Assembly: GCA_033060915.1 (NCBI GenBank)
Contig: CM065382.1
Span: 4,016,001-4,080,000, forward strand
DNA from: Euryodendron excelsum
Taxonomy: Eukaryota > Streptophyta > Magnoliopsida > Ericales > Pentaphylacaceae
DNA length: 64,000 bases
Direction: 5' to 3'
This document shows positions 35,162-49,300 of this stretch, piece after piece. Position 1 is the first letter of the stretch. Every line of letters begins with the position of its first letter. The notes beneath the pieces are model-generated. The model was given only the letters and a program-made list of their open reading frames with translations, was not told the DNA's origin and searched no databases. The translations under genes were made by a program, and so were the position numbers.

Positions 35162-38100
35162 ATGGCTCCGGAGGGATTTATTGTGCCTGTGGAGACTCAA
35201 ATGTCTGTGAAGAAGAAAACGGCCGTTTCTAGGAGCTGGATGTTGCTGGACCACAGTGGGCAGGGTACGATTTTGGATTTGGATAAGTTTGAGATCATGC
35301 GCCGCGTTCCAATTCACGCCAGAGACCTTCGAATTCTCGACCCTCTGCTGTCTTATCCTTCCATCATTCTAGGCCGCGAAAGAGCTATCGTTCTCAATCT
35401 TGAGGTGAATTTAGATTCTGTTCTGGTTCCACCTTTTTCGTTTCTCAATCACGGTTCTTTTTAATTCAGTCTAATTTTGCGTTATTTTGGCTTTCAGCAC
35501 ATCAAAGCAATCGTCACAAGTGAAGAGGTAATGCTCTCTCTCTCTCTCTCTCTCGATCAAAGCAGTGTTGTTCTGATTTGTGCTTTTGGTGTTTGGAAGG
35601 TATTGCTTCGAGACCCACTAGATGATAACATAATCCCTATTGTCGAAGAACTACAAAGAAGATTGCCTCCGGAGAATGCCATCTGCCAAGGCCAAGGAGA
35701 GGATGAAGAGCATCACGGGGCGAAAGACGATGTTGAATCCGGTGAACAAAATGGTAAACCATTACCAACAAGAGATGGTGTTTGTTTCTGTTAATTTTGC
35801 TGGTGACCTCCAAATTTCTCTAGTTTCAAGGTTTAATAACGAAGAGTTACTGAAAATGAGTGAAAGCCTTGCTAGCGTATTCGAATAAAATTCTTCTATA
35901 TTTTCATGCCTTGTTGATTGTTTCTGGTTTTGTGATATGCTTTGAATATATTGATTGATGGTTTGAGTACTCTAATGTAGAATTCCCATTTGAATTCCGG
36001 GCTCTAGAGGTAGCTCTAGAAGGCGTGTGTAGTTTTCTTGATGCACGTACAAGAGAACTGGAGACTGCTACATACCCAGCTTTAGATGAGCTGACCTCAA
36101 AGGTAAAATCTTCTTCTGCAAATTGTTGTTTTGTTCAATTGGTTGAAAAATCAGATGTTTTGCTACGAACGTGCATGTTTTCATTGCTTTCGTTGCCCAT
36201 AAAAGTCGCCTTTTTACATATTGACACGTTATCTGGGACGAATGAATAAGTGTATATATTATGCCCAATGCTTAGACGGTTGAAAGCTTGAGTTAGTAGA
36301 CAAAATATTTCTAGATTTCATTGACATCAGTACGGTTCTTAAGCAGAATGGTTGCTCAGTATTTGAAAATTGTCAATGATATTGACATAATCGAATATAT
36401 ACTATAAATATTGAGGTCATGTTGTCAGGTATTTGGGCATTCGATATTATCCATTGAAATGTACACCAGATCTTTAACCGAGGACATTAGATATCCTCTG
36501 TTAGGTACTTAGGTTGTAGTATAGTTTCACAGTTTTAGCTTCCAGCCTTCCAAAAGCTCCTTTTGTCCCAAATTGGAACATGTCTTTCGGGACCGAGCTT
36601 TTTAGTCTTCTGCATAATAAAAGTTTATACTGCTTGTTTCATTAGTATGGTCTTTAAATAATCTCTAGGCTTTTTGCATCGTTGTTAAATTTGTAATAAT
36701 CTACAGGATAGCATTATGTGGATTTTTATTTGCCTTTTCCTTTTCCTTCTCATTTTTTTTTTATGTAAAATTACACTTATGCACAGATTAGCAGCCGTAA
36801 TTTGGATCGGGTGCGTAAATTGAAGAGTGCAATGACAAGGCTGACTAATCGGGTTCAAAAAGTATGTTTCTGACTCCACTTCTTGCCATCTGCCATCCAT
36901 CTATTTAGAAGTCTTGTCTAAAAAAGAATGATAATTCTAGGTAAGGGATGAACTTGAACAACTTCTGGATGACGATGATGACATGGCAGACCTTTACTTA
37001 TCAAGGAAGTTGGCTAGTGCTTCTTCACCTGCTAGTGGCTCTGGCATTCCTATTTGGTTCCCTGCATCTCCTACTATAGGCTCGAAGATTTCCAGAACAA
37101 GTAGGGCAAGTTTGGCAACTATCCGTGGGGAAAATGATGTTGAGGAACTTGAAATGTTGCTTGAGGTTGTGATATGATTTGATGGAAAATTTTCTTTTCT
37201 TTGGACTAAACTAAATTCTAAGCTGAAGTGCTGAACTCTGAAATATTTGGCAGGCTTATTTTATACAAATTGAAGGCACATTGAATAAACTGACCACGGT
37301 ATGCACTACCTTGCTGATCTAGTTCAAAAACTTCTGCTATTTTATTGTTTAGGATTATGCAAGCTTGGGAAGGATGGATTTTTGGAATATGTAATTTATG
37401 TCTTAAAATTTATTGAATATTGATGCATATATTGAAATTCTTTTCGTTCCAGTTGCGGGAATACATCGATGACACAGAGGATTACATCAATATTCAGGTA
37501 AGCAGTTGGACAACTTGATATTGAACTGACAAGGAATGGAGTGTGAATCATGTGACCGTACTGCTGAAAATGAAATTTGATGATTCAAGGATACCCCTCG
37601 CCTGCCAAGGGAAGGCTTACTCCCTTGAAATATGGGATTTTTTTTACTTGGTTGTCAATTTTTTTTACCAATGAAGTAGCTGTAAAGTATTTAGATGTAA
37701 TGGTTAACTAGTTTCTTATGATCTTCCTTCCGTGCTGCAGCTGGACAATCACCGAAATCAGCTGATTCAGGTGCTGCGTCGAGTATCTAAATGAATTTCA
37801 TTTCTTTGCTCATTGTCTTCATTGTATTGCTTGAATTTCTTTTTGCTTTTGAGGTTATGTCTTCCTGGCAATAATTTCCCTTTCTAAGGTACCTATTTGT
37901 TCATATTTTACCTTTTTTTCTTCTATGTTTATGCAGCTGGAGCTGTTCCTCAGTTCTGGGACTGTTTGTTTGTCTATTTATTCTTTGGTGGCTGCTATAT
38001 TTGGCATGAACATCCCTTATACATGGAAGGAAGGCCATGGCCACGTGTTCAAATGGGTATATATGTAGATCACATACGAAACTTTGTTTAGCCATTTGGC

Positions 38101-38231
38101 TAGCTAGTTCTTCCCTGTAACTTAATCAATTTCATCCTCTCTAGGTGGTCATCCTCACGGGAATTGTCTGCGGATCCCTTTTCTTATCCATAATTACTTA
38201 TGCTCGGCACAAAGGCCTTGTCGGATCTTGA
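35162..38231 (+). CDS. MRS2: MRS2/MGT (CorA-type) magnesium transporter
   Basis: A pentameric Mg2+ channel of the CorA-MRS2-ALR1 superfamily. Eleven exons: 35162-35404, 35498-35527, 35600-35753, 35981-36102, 36787-36861, 36941-37165, 37254-37298, 37453-37497, 37741-37770, 37937-38056, 38145-38231. All are GT-AG and the product is 391 aa. The cytosolic N-domain has [27 protein letters not shown] and the long helix segment [36 protein letters not shown] precedes TM1; the signature GMN is at 346-348; TM2 follows in the last exon, and the protein ends GLVGS. Length and N-terminus fit the Arabidopsis MRS2-2/-7 clade better than the longer MRS2-1/-10 clade. Membrane location is not decided by the sequence. 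Exons of 30 and 45 nt are notable but normal for the family. Confidence 0.96.
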
Positions 38232-40362
38232 TATATATGTGAAGAGAGATGGATGATGAAGATCTGATTACAAGCAAAGCTGGTACATTTATCTCTCGCT
38301 CTCTCTCTCTCTAGATTTCAGGCTGGAGTTCGTATGAAGCATCATCGGTGGCTTTAGAAGATGGTGAACAAGTTGATTAGTCCAATTCAGATGTCAATAT
38401 CTTTTGAACTAATAAAAGGCTTGCATGTACGTATGTATGTATTATACAATCATGTTATTTGGGTGATTTGTACCCCGTCTTGGTGTTCTTGTGATCAGGG
38501 AAAGATCGTAATGGAATTTTTGATGTAAAAAGGCAATGAAATCTTTGGCTTCTGATTCAGTTAACGTAAAGAGATTTGGTAGTCTTAGCCACTGCTGATA
38601 TTCCTTCCACCTCCATTTTTTCTTTCCATCATTTGTTTCAAAGGTTGCTGCAATCGGCAATTGCAGCCATCTTATATCTGTTATGCATCTAATGTATATA
38701 GCATTATTTTTTGCAGAATTGGTGCATTGGAACAATCATGAAATATTGATAATCAGCATTTGCAGGAATATTTGTCAATCTTACCGAGTTTGGAAAGAGT
38801 TTGATACATGCAGGCTTATGCTGTGTTTTGATTAAGAATTTGGCGAGCAAAAAGAAAAAAGAAAAGAACATCAAATTACATTGAATGTTTGGTTGTTAGA
38901 TAAAGTAAAAGATAAAATAATATGAATTTAAAAATTTAAAATATTTTATTTTTATTTTCTTTTCTCTTAATAATCTCAAGTTCTAAATATGACATTGCGA
39001 GAGCCTATTTTTTGTTTTTCAAATCCGTGACACCCATATCATAATAAAGCAAACGACAGAAAATGAGGTAAATTGACAGAAAATGAGAAGGCAAATAAAA
39101 TGGACAACCTGAAGGCAGGCCTCACGGCTGCTTTGAGCCATATAACAGTCACACCACCAAAAAGCCTATAATTATTATAAATGGCTCCTGAATGGGAGAG
39201 GCATGCTTGAACCACAAACAAGGAATCATGGAGGACAGTTACACTACTTTGCTAAAACAAACTAAAACAGGTAAGATCAGATCTTTGGTGCCACCTTTCT
39301 TTCTCCTTGCCACTTGGCAATGCCCCTCCCTGTTGACTTTCCCAAATGCTGAGGTTTTCTTCAAACTCTGAAGCGTTCTTCCGTCGTGTGAACAGAACGC
39401 AATGACATTTTCACCTTACAGTTTTTGCCCTTACCCGTGGGCTTGGGACTGAGCTCCCTCGACACAATTTGCCGAGAATAGTCTATATTCTCCAACTAGA
39501 TCTATTAATAATGATAAATAATTTTGTCAATGATTATTTTTTCAAAATTTATTTTCGATATTTATTTTCAATATTTTCGGAATTTAGAGTTTCTTGAAAG
39601 AATTTTTATTTGTGGATCAATTAAATTTTTTTTATTAAGTTATACTAAAAGAAGGAAACTTACTTGACGGAATTAAGAGTAATGAAGCATAACTGATAAG
39701 CATTTTCACATACAAAAAACAAAAAATCCAAATCCAAATCGCTTCATTTAATATTCTCTCACTATCAGAAGCATTCAACTCTTTTTATCATTCGCGTGCA
39801 GCTTAGGCTAATATGCGCCAGCACACGCAACAAAAGCCCAGGCCCCAAAAACAAGCCGTCGCATACACGGAAACAAGGTGCGCAGGTTCTTCCCCCAGTG
39901 TACTCACCGGCGCACTTTATCACAACGCCCCATTTTCTGATTTGAAAATAATATAAAAACAACTGTTTGGTTCATGGTATTTCGAACGAAAGCCTCTCTC
40001 GATTTCGTCTCCCAAACAGATCATCCACGACGCCTTTTGTCCAAATCCATCACCAACCCACGTCGGTTCTTCACAAATCACCGCTACCCATCTCGTAATC
40101 TCAGCCGATATCCTAATCTTCCCTTCACAGATTCGCAGGTCTCTCTCTCAGCTCTATACATATACATCGCATTATTGTTGCTTATATCTTCTTTGTGTAG
40201 TTTTCTCTGTGATTATTGTAGAATTTGTGTTGGGTTGAATGCAGATAAATACAGGGGAATGGACGTAAATTTCACGTGGTACGGAGTGTTGCTAACATGC
40301 ACCCTATTGGTACGTGTGTAAAGCTTTGGACGAGGGTTGAGAGGTGAGAGAGTATCGGGGAA
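38232..40362. other. MRS2 3' region and DRIP promoter/leader
   Basis: The first part should hold the MRS2 3' UTR. 38880-39960 is AT-rich without a gene. From about 39960 the sequence becomes GC-richer, and an open frame with ATG (39974-40321, 115 codons) ends 41 nt before the DRIP start. A leader intron is possible, with donor CGCAG/GTCTCT at 40139-40140 and acceptor TTGAATGCAG at 40244. Confidence 0.5.
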
Positions 40363-43300
40363 ATGTCGAATCAGGTGGTGGAAGTCAGGAGAGAGACGAT
40401 TGCGGCCTGCATGACATGCCCGCTCTGCAACAAGCTCTTCAGAGACGCCACGACCATATCTGAATGTCTTCATACGTGTGAGTCTCAACTCTCAACTCAT
40501 CCGTTTCTTCATGAGCAGAATTTTCGTCATTCAAATTTGTTTCAATGTTAATTCTTCAAATTCTGAAAGTTGTGCGATGTTTTGTTCGCATTCAGCGTTC
40601 TTTATGATCTGGGTTATTTTTAGTTTTCGTTGTCTCATCTGGGTTGGGCTTGCTTCGACTTATATTGATCTGGGTATTTTACATTCATTTGTGCACATAT
40701 GGGTCTTTAGTTAATCTTGGGCATTGTGTTTCTCTTCCAAAGATAAGAAAGTTAGCCGACTTTGGGAAAGGATAAGATATAATTCATGTGAGTTCAAGTG
40801 ACTAACCGAATAGTATGAGCTTCCTGTTTCACTGATTTGTTGGATCATACAAGATTTGGATGTTGCCTAGAAGAAATATTGCTGCGCGATCAACAAAATC
40901 AAGTATTCCAAGATTGATGGGTTCTTCGTCTTCTTCTTCTTATATTAGAATATGGAAAACATTATTCTTCCAGAAAATTTGTACATAAAATTCCACCTGA
41001 ATGAGTTGACCAAGACACTTCTGTTATTAAGAATATTTTGTTTTAAAGTGAAAAACTCTCATTTAACCACATTATTTTGTCCATAAATTTTGTATGAATT
41101 TTTTAGTTATATAGCGTTACCCTTTGAATATTAATGATCATAATTGATTTGAAAGGCATTCTTTATTCCTTTTTAGTAAAATTTTGAAACAGAGCTATAA
41201 GCCTATAAGTAAGTGTGGGTTGTGGGAGAACATTTTTGAACTTTAGTGGTTTGAGTATATTTTTGAACTTTATTCCAGTGTTTATTTTTTCGATTATAGT
41301 GGTGCCACATTTGCTTGTGTTGTCTTCACCTACCAACAGCTATTGGACATTGTTAGTCTGTGTTGATCTTTAGTTTGTGTTTAAAATATAATTATTTTTG
41401 TAAACTCTAAATTACATTCCAGTGCTCATGTGGTTGGAAATTACCCTTTCTTGTTTTCTGGTCTCTTTCTATTTTCAAGGTGAATAAAGACTGTTTGTTT
41501 TCCTATGTTCATGCAGATTTGCTAATCATGCATATACTTTTATTTGTATCTTTTTCACTGAGGACTCTCAACTCTATGGATGGTAGATCTTGAGTCTTGT
41601 CTTTTGAACTTTATCCAGTTTGCAGGAAATGCATATATAAGAAGCTTTTGGATGAGGAATTAGAATGCTGTCCAATCTGCAATATCGATTTAGGTTGTGT
41701 ACCATTGGAGAAACTGAGGTCAGACATTTCTTCCAACTTGTTAGTCTGCCCCTTCACAACACCACCCCCCCCCCCCCCCCCCCTCCCTCCCCCTTTCTCC
41801 TCTCCTTCTCTCTCTCTCTCTCTCTCTCTTATTATTATAAGTACCATATTATGCAAAAGTGGACTTTATACTTCCAAGTTAATGTTCAACTGGATGGGGG
41901 GCACGTGAGATTCACGTGTTGCATGATTATAGCATTGCAATGGGGGATATCACATAGTTTGCATTGTCATCCACAATGAGATTCAAGTATATACAATGGT
42001 TTAGTAGTCTTTTAAATACTTTGGATCTTCCAAGCAATAATTTATTCACATGTGCAGCATAGGATTATGAAGTGGGCTCATAATGGTATGATTGTGGTTT
42101 CCAAACCGTGTGGTGGATAAAATCTTCATGACAATATGATTGGAATGGTCTTTTTAGGGAAACCTTGGGGTATCAGATCCATGCACTCGCAATAGCACAT
42201 GCATGTTTAAAACTTTTGTGGTCTTAAGGATCTATGTGAAGTAGGGAGATGATAAATCTGTGTGTATATATATGGTAAGGAATAAGTTAATGTGATGTTG
42301 GGATCATAATTATAATAGATTTTTGAATGAATCTTTTGATTGAAGCAAATTAGGAGATAGTGAGTTCAAATTTTAAGATATATATTTTTTTTTGATAGAT
42401 CAGAATCTAAGATATATTAGCCAAACACATTGCTTTCCTAAGAAATTTTAGGACTGTTTTCAAGACAAAAGTGAAAAATGCTGATGGAATCATGTTGAGA
42501 AATCTAAAAAGGGGAACTGGAATGAAGCAATTTGAAACTTCCTTAGAAAAATTTCTAAAATTTTTCTGTCGGCGCATTATTAGCCATTTAAAGACAGACA
42601 CACTTATTGTCCGTACATGCTTTAACAGACTCATAGACCAATATCCAGAAAGTGAAACAAAAGCAAGTGATTGATTAAGCATCCATGGCTGAAAGGTTGA
42701 ACAACCCAACTTACAGGTAGTGAATTTGTAAGGTCAATTCCTTTTGGATGCAACCATTCATGGAGACTCAAAGTTTTTTAATTTTTTCTTATGACTAATT
42801 GGCCTATTTGATGGTTGAATTATCATAGTATAAATCGTGAAGATTTTCTTTTGCTTCTATCAGATTATTTCCATTAATAATCTAGCTTAGAGCAACTGGC
42901 TTGCCAGTGTGGTTGGGACCTTGTAAAGCCAAACTCATGATCTGAGGTTCAAACCTGGCAGCTCCTACTCTTCTGTTAATTAAAAAAAAAATCTTACCTA
43001 TCAAAAAAATAAGTAAATAATCTAGGTTATACAGATTTCTAGTGGCACATAGAGGATTTTTTTTTATAGCAACCCCAACCCACAAAAGGGATCCAACCTT
43101 TATGGGCACATAGAGGAGTTTGTGAGGCTCCTTTCTTCTACTTTGAGCTTTTAAGAGATGACTTTTTGATGATTGCCCAAGATCATTATTGAAATCCTCT
43201 TGTACTACCTCCTGTGCATCTGTGTGCTACTGATAGCCTATTAGAAAGGTGAAACTTATAAATTTTTGGTGCTATTAGTTTGTTTTAAGCCATTTTCATG

Positions 43301-46300
43301 GTTTTGCAATGTTATAATAGTCAGTAGTTATAAGGTCTTGAGGCTCCCCTGAGTTCCCTCTCTTGCACTCCGAACTTTCTGAACACAACCTTTTTTTATT
43401 TACAATTTCTAGCACTGATCACGGTAAAACATTAAGAATACTGAATCCTATGTGCGTGCACGCAAGCATGGGCCTTCCTTCAGCCATCACTAAACTCTTG
43501 AATCCACCTCCCCTTGGAGTTTGTTCATTTGAAAATCTTAGTGTGGCATGTGCTAAAATTCTTTCCTTAAGAGTATCGTCAGTTTGTTTAAACACCACAT
43601 TGGGACCTTTTGCTCCTTTTGCATGAATACACATGCATTAATGCACTTATACCATGCATCTGGAAATATGTGGAAGTCTTTTCTGAAGCATGTCCATTGA
43701 TTGTTGGTTATCAGGCCAGACCACAACTTGCAAGATGTAAGAGCCAAGATCTTCCCTTTCAAAAGAAGAAAGGTGAAGGCACCTGAAGTTGCACCTTCTG
43801 CTACATTACCAGTGAGAAGGAAGGAGAGATCACTCTCATCATTGGTGGTCAGTACTCCCAGAGTATCAACACAGACTGCTATGACGGGAAGAAGGTCAAA
43901 AGCTGTTGCAAGAAAGACATCTGCTTTACGAGGTTCCAGTTTTCCCATTGAGAGATCCCTTAAGAAAGAGGAAGATTCTGTGGAAGATTGTCCAGAGAGC
44001 TCTAGCTCACCCGAGACTTTAAATAAATTCACTCAGAATATGAGGCAGGTAAAGGAGACAACCGTGTTGTTTTGGATGCCTGCAGTGAGCACTCTTTGTT
44101 CAGGCTACCAGTACTTTTTGTTGGCAGCTGGCCTTAAAATAGTGGAGCATATGATTACATTTACAACTACTTTTGATGATTAATTATATAATTTGTGCAG
44201 AATTCTTCTAATGCTGAGACATCCAGCCACCGTGAGCCTGAAAAAGAAACAGAAAATTGTGCTGAAACATGGGAAGGGAAACTTGATCTCTGGAAACCTT
44301 TAAATTGTTTGGTGGAAGTTGCAAACAGGAGCAAGTCTTCAAAGTATACTTCACAAGGGTCTGCTGCTAAATCAGAGCCTCTGCATGCCCCTGACCCTGA
44401 AGGACATATTCGCAAAAGAAAAGTTAAGGACCACGGAACCAAATCTAGAGTCCAAGATAAAAAGGACAGTTCTGATCTCGTCTCCCCAGATTCAGCCAAA
44501 CCTAAAAAGTTGCGAAGGTTTCGTCATAAAAAGGCAGCTGCTTCTGGGGAATTAGGCATTTCACCCCAGGCTGTGCTAGATGCTGCCAGTGCTAAAGGAG
44601 ACAGAAGAATTGGCCCAATTTGGTTCTCGCTAGTGGCTTCTGAAGACCAGTAAGAATCTACTTCAGCACTAGATTATGAAAATTGGCTCTTTTAGGGAGA
44701 CTAATTTTTTTACTTACATTTTCTTTTTGCTGTCTTCAATTTGGGATTTCTATAATGATTCAGGAAAGGCCATGCACCCTTGCCTCAAATATCTGCAAGT
44801 TACTTGAGAATAAAGTGAGTTCCTTCAGCTCATTCTTTTTCTTTTTGCATTGTTTTGTAGCTACTGTTGATTGATTTTGCTTAACAAGTTTATTTTTTTC
44901 TCTCTCTGTTTTTCATTGAAAAAATAATATGACACATGAGTTATAGTGAATTCGTACTTGAATTCAATATGTATGTACTACCTTTGTCTAAATAAGATTC
45001 TCTATGTAGCCTTAGACTTGAGGGGAACGAATGGCACACTATTTTGTCCATGCATCAGTTCAATAAGCTGCAACGCTAACATAACATATGTTGCCTCATC
45101 ATTTGAAGGGGCATCAGGAACAGTGAGAAGATTCTCAAAGAGATATAGTTACTAGTGGTTATGGTTCATCCATGGTATTATTGATACTCTTGAGTAAATG
45201 TCACAAAAGAAGTGGTGTGCTTTCCTTGATATCTTTTGGCTTTGTTATTGCTGCCTCCTTGTGCTTGTTTGACAAATTAGGGACCAAATCTTCATAATCA
45301 CTGTGGTATAGGTCTTTTGAACATGCTAAGCATCCTTGGACAAATTTGGGGTTTTGTTTCTTTCTCTTCTTAACTTTTACCTCCGCATATAATATATTTC
45401 ATGTATTCTGTATGACTAGGCAACTTCTTTTTATTAGTCTATTCAGATGTTTATTACTTTAATGTTTCTTAACTTTCATGTATTCAGCATGTTTTTGGTC
45501 TTCTTTTTTTGCTTTTATTTTTTATTGTAATGTTAGTTTTCCAAGAATTTGTTGCAATTTTTTAAAAATATTTGACATGGTATAGTCAGAGCTTTGGAGG
45601 TGCTAACTTTAAGTTGCACCTTGAAGATAAGTGACTCCCTTTTGACATGCAATTGAGAAACTGAATGGTCTTAATGAATATCTGATTAAAACAAAGTTCA
45701 TATTCCATTCGCACTTCTACTAGTTTAAAGCCTGAATTGGGGTCTGAGGTCCAACTGGAACTGATTATATATATTCATTCTTAGCCTTATCTTAGTTGGC
45801 TTTGTTCTTTTCTATTGCTTGGGTGATTTGGAATAATAGGAATCACAAGACATCTGATGGAAACTACAAAGATTCAGTGGAGGTCGCACTCGCAGGCAAC
45901 AGGTTTCTTCAACAATATTTGGCAACACAGGTAAAAGATATTTGCAGTCAGAAACCTAGCATACAGCATTGGACACCCCCGCCAAATGGCACATACAAAG
46001 TGAACTTTGATGGGTCCTTCATTACAAAAGAAAATATTGCTGGAGTTGGAATCATTGTTCGCGATGAGAGGGGAAGACCAATTGCATCTATGGTTGAAAG
46101 GCTTGGGGCAGTTTCAGACGCTGATAATGTGTTGGCTTGTGCTGCTAGGGTGGGTCTTAAGTTTGCAAGGGACTTAGGACTGCAGGAAGTTATTATGGAA
46201 GGAGACTCTCAGTCGGTTATAAATGCTTTGAATTTAAGGTCCCCAGATCTATGCCAATTGATTGAAGATATGCTCAGATTTAGTCTGTATTTCAGATCAT

Positions 46301-49300
46301 GCGAGTGGAAGCATGTTCTGAGGGGAGGGAACAAGGCAGCACATGCTTTAGCAGTACATGCTCTTACAATAGATGAGTTCTTGGTATGGATGGAAGAGGT
46401 ACCTGATTTTGTGTTGCCCATCATTCAACAAGACTGTAGTCTTTCTGTATGAATACAATTTTATCGCCTATGTTGGGACCTTGGGTGAGTGCTTGTCCTA
46501 TGCAAGGGTTCTTTTTTTGGTGTCACTCGCTTTCCCCTGTACAGATGCCTTTATTAGTGAGCTATGATGGCATTTGCAAAAGAGCAGCAGATAATACCAG
46601 AGCCTATTGTTTTCTCTACTTTATTTCATACACATTGTGCTCACATGAATTGGGACATTTGGGAAGTAATTTTTACTAAAATTGTGTGAGCTTTAGTCTT
46701 CTCCTTGTTGTACAAAGTAATACCTAACCTTTTCTACTACTGGATCTTCTATGCAGGACTAGTTATTCTGGGTATGCTTGTCTTACGTGCATTTTGTTGA
46801 GTATTCTGGTTGGCATCATAAGTGGGGAACTATGGATAATGGAGTTATGAAGAGGATTGTACTTGTGCTGTTGAATGTATATAATTAGTTTGCTGATGTT
46901 GTTACACTGTGTCATTGTATTTCATTTGACATAATATGAAATCATCTGGGGTAATAAGTTTTATAGTCCAGCCTATCTGTGTAATGCTAGATGATGTTTC
47001 CTTTAACTTGCAGCACAAAGGAGAATGGAAATAAGAACTCTGTAGTTGTGCTGTCAAGTGCATAGTTACCAGGTTAGGAGGGGAAACTCGCTTCCAAAAT
47101 GGAGACAAAACTCCCTCGAAATTTTAAGGGAAACCTCTAGGAAAGATTTCCGAGACATTTGAGAAACTCTACATAATTTAAAGAAACTTGTTAGAATCCT
47201 AAATAAATGTTGTGGAAACTCACTAGAAACGCACTTTTCAAAATTTCTAGTATTTTTAATTCTCCCAAATCTTAATTTTTAACAATAATGTGCAATTGTT
47301 TTGATAGATTGCTATAGATATTGTGTGGCATCAATATTTTAATTGATCATGAAAATATTCTAATACATTATATTGCTATTTTTTAAGGTTCTTAATATTT
47401 TTCTTGTAAAAATCCTATTTAATTTTATATTATGCCTAGCATTTCTTGTTTCCCATAATATTTTTAGGCCACATTTCACGTTTCCATTTCCATATTGTTT
47501 CCCATTTTGGCAACTATACTTGAATGACCCTTAGTTTCCTTACACCAGTACATTGTTTTCGTATTTGATTTTGCATAGTGCATGATGAATGAGGTGTATT
47601 ATGCCTTTGGTACTGCCTATCTTGTGAAAATTCACATTCTTTAAATTTAAGAAGTTTTTTGTGCTGCTAACTACAGTTTCCCATATCTTTTCCCACCTCT
47701 GTTTCCCATTTTGGCAACTATACTTGAATGGTACCCATAGTTTCTAACATTAGTACATTGTTTTCATATGTGATTTTGCATAGTGCAGTATGAATGAGGT
47801 GTATTAAGTCTTCAGTCCTGTGACAACTCACATTCTTGAACTTTAAGAAGTCCACTTTTCATGTGCTGCAAACTAGAGGAATTGTCAATTGCTGCACAAA
47901 ATCTCCAAAATCCTTTCAATTTTTTTTTTTTTTAAAGTTTTCCCTGATGTCAATTACAGACTAAAAGTATATAGGATTTGTAGCTGCCAATTGCAATTAA
48001 CAGGTAGGTAGAGAAATCTTAAAATGTATCAACACCAATCCGCTGTGAGAATTTTTAGTTCAAGAAGTAAGGATATAGACCACAAGTCACAGTTTTGTCA
48101 TCCTTAAGATTAATGAACTGAATTTCTGCTGGTAACACTGCATTAAATTTGATTTGTTGATGCATTATTCTTGTCTACGTACTTGTTTATTTTGTGTGTC
48201 ATCGTCTTACGAGGAAGTTTTAAGAGACAAGCATAAGTGTCTTCTGGTTACAACTGCAGATTAAATCCCAATAAGTTCTTGTTTAGTTGCCATCTCAAAC
48301 TTGAAACATGGATATGAGTTTCTTGCTCACTCTCAAGGTTGTAGGATTCGCATTGTTACCAGTCAATGCATGATGTGACTCTGTCAGGGACTAGCACATC
48401 ATTTGTTGTGATGGACGAAAGAAGTCAGTGACTAAATTCCTGATGATTTTGACCTCACTTTGCGGTCCCTATGTTTCATGAAATCACGTCTTTGCTCTGA
48501 ACCCACTGTTTTCTCCTGGGAACCCACTGTTTTCCCTCAAAATACGTCCTTTCCATTTAAATTATGGTCTCTTATCTGTTTGGTAGAAGCCATCGAAAGC
48601 TAAAGTATTTCTGTCAAAGTCTCTCTTGAAAGAGTTACCTCCTTAAAAAATCTGAGAGTTGCTTGTTGTTTTTTTGCCTCGAATCATACATTCTGGATCA
48701 TTTTAAATTGAATAGTGACTGATATAAAGAGAAAGAACTGTTTCAGCTTTTTCACTGGAATTTAGGCATTTTGTCAGGCATTCTGAACTTTGCATGTATG
48801 TATACTGATATAAGCAAGAAGCTAGGAAGTAGGAAGCAATTTCTTGAGAGGGTAAAAATCAGCTGGCTTGATTTCACAATTTCTCAAACCTGAATTATCA
48901 GTTTTATGTTTGCTTGTACTATTTGCTCCTTTTGCTTTATATCAGCTGGTTGGAATCAAACGGTTTACAGCAGCACTAAATATGTCAAATGAAACTAGTA
49001 GTTGTGGTACACTGTTATTGTATTGACATCTAAGAATGTCCAACTAGTTGGGCTGAAACGAAATGTTACTGCTAGTACTTGCAAACATTGTCTATTTAAC
49101 ATGTGATGTTTTTGTTACTGAGTTGAAAGGGGGGTAGTGGGGGGTGGTGTATGTTTTTTTTTTTTTTGTTTTGGGGGGGGGGGGGGGAATTAGACTCTGA
49201 TTGGCCGGAGATGTTCATGCATTTCATTTTGTCACAGGGATGGGGATGTACCTGTGTCTTTTATCCAAAAGTACCTGATGAGGAAACTAGATCTTACAAG

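Noticed and set aside
43553..44032. 159-codon minus-strand frame
   Set aside because: Shadow of DRIP exon 3, whose plus-strand frame has clear protein similarity and splice sites.
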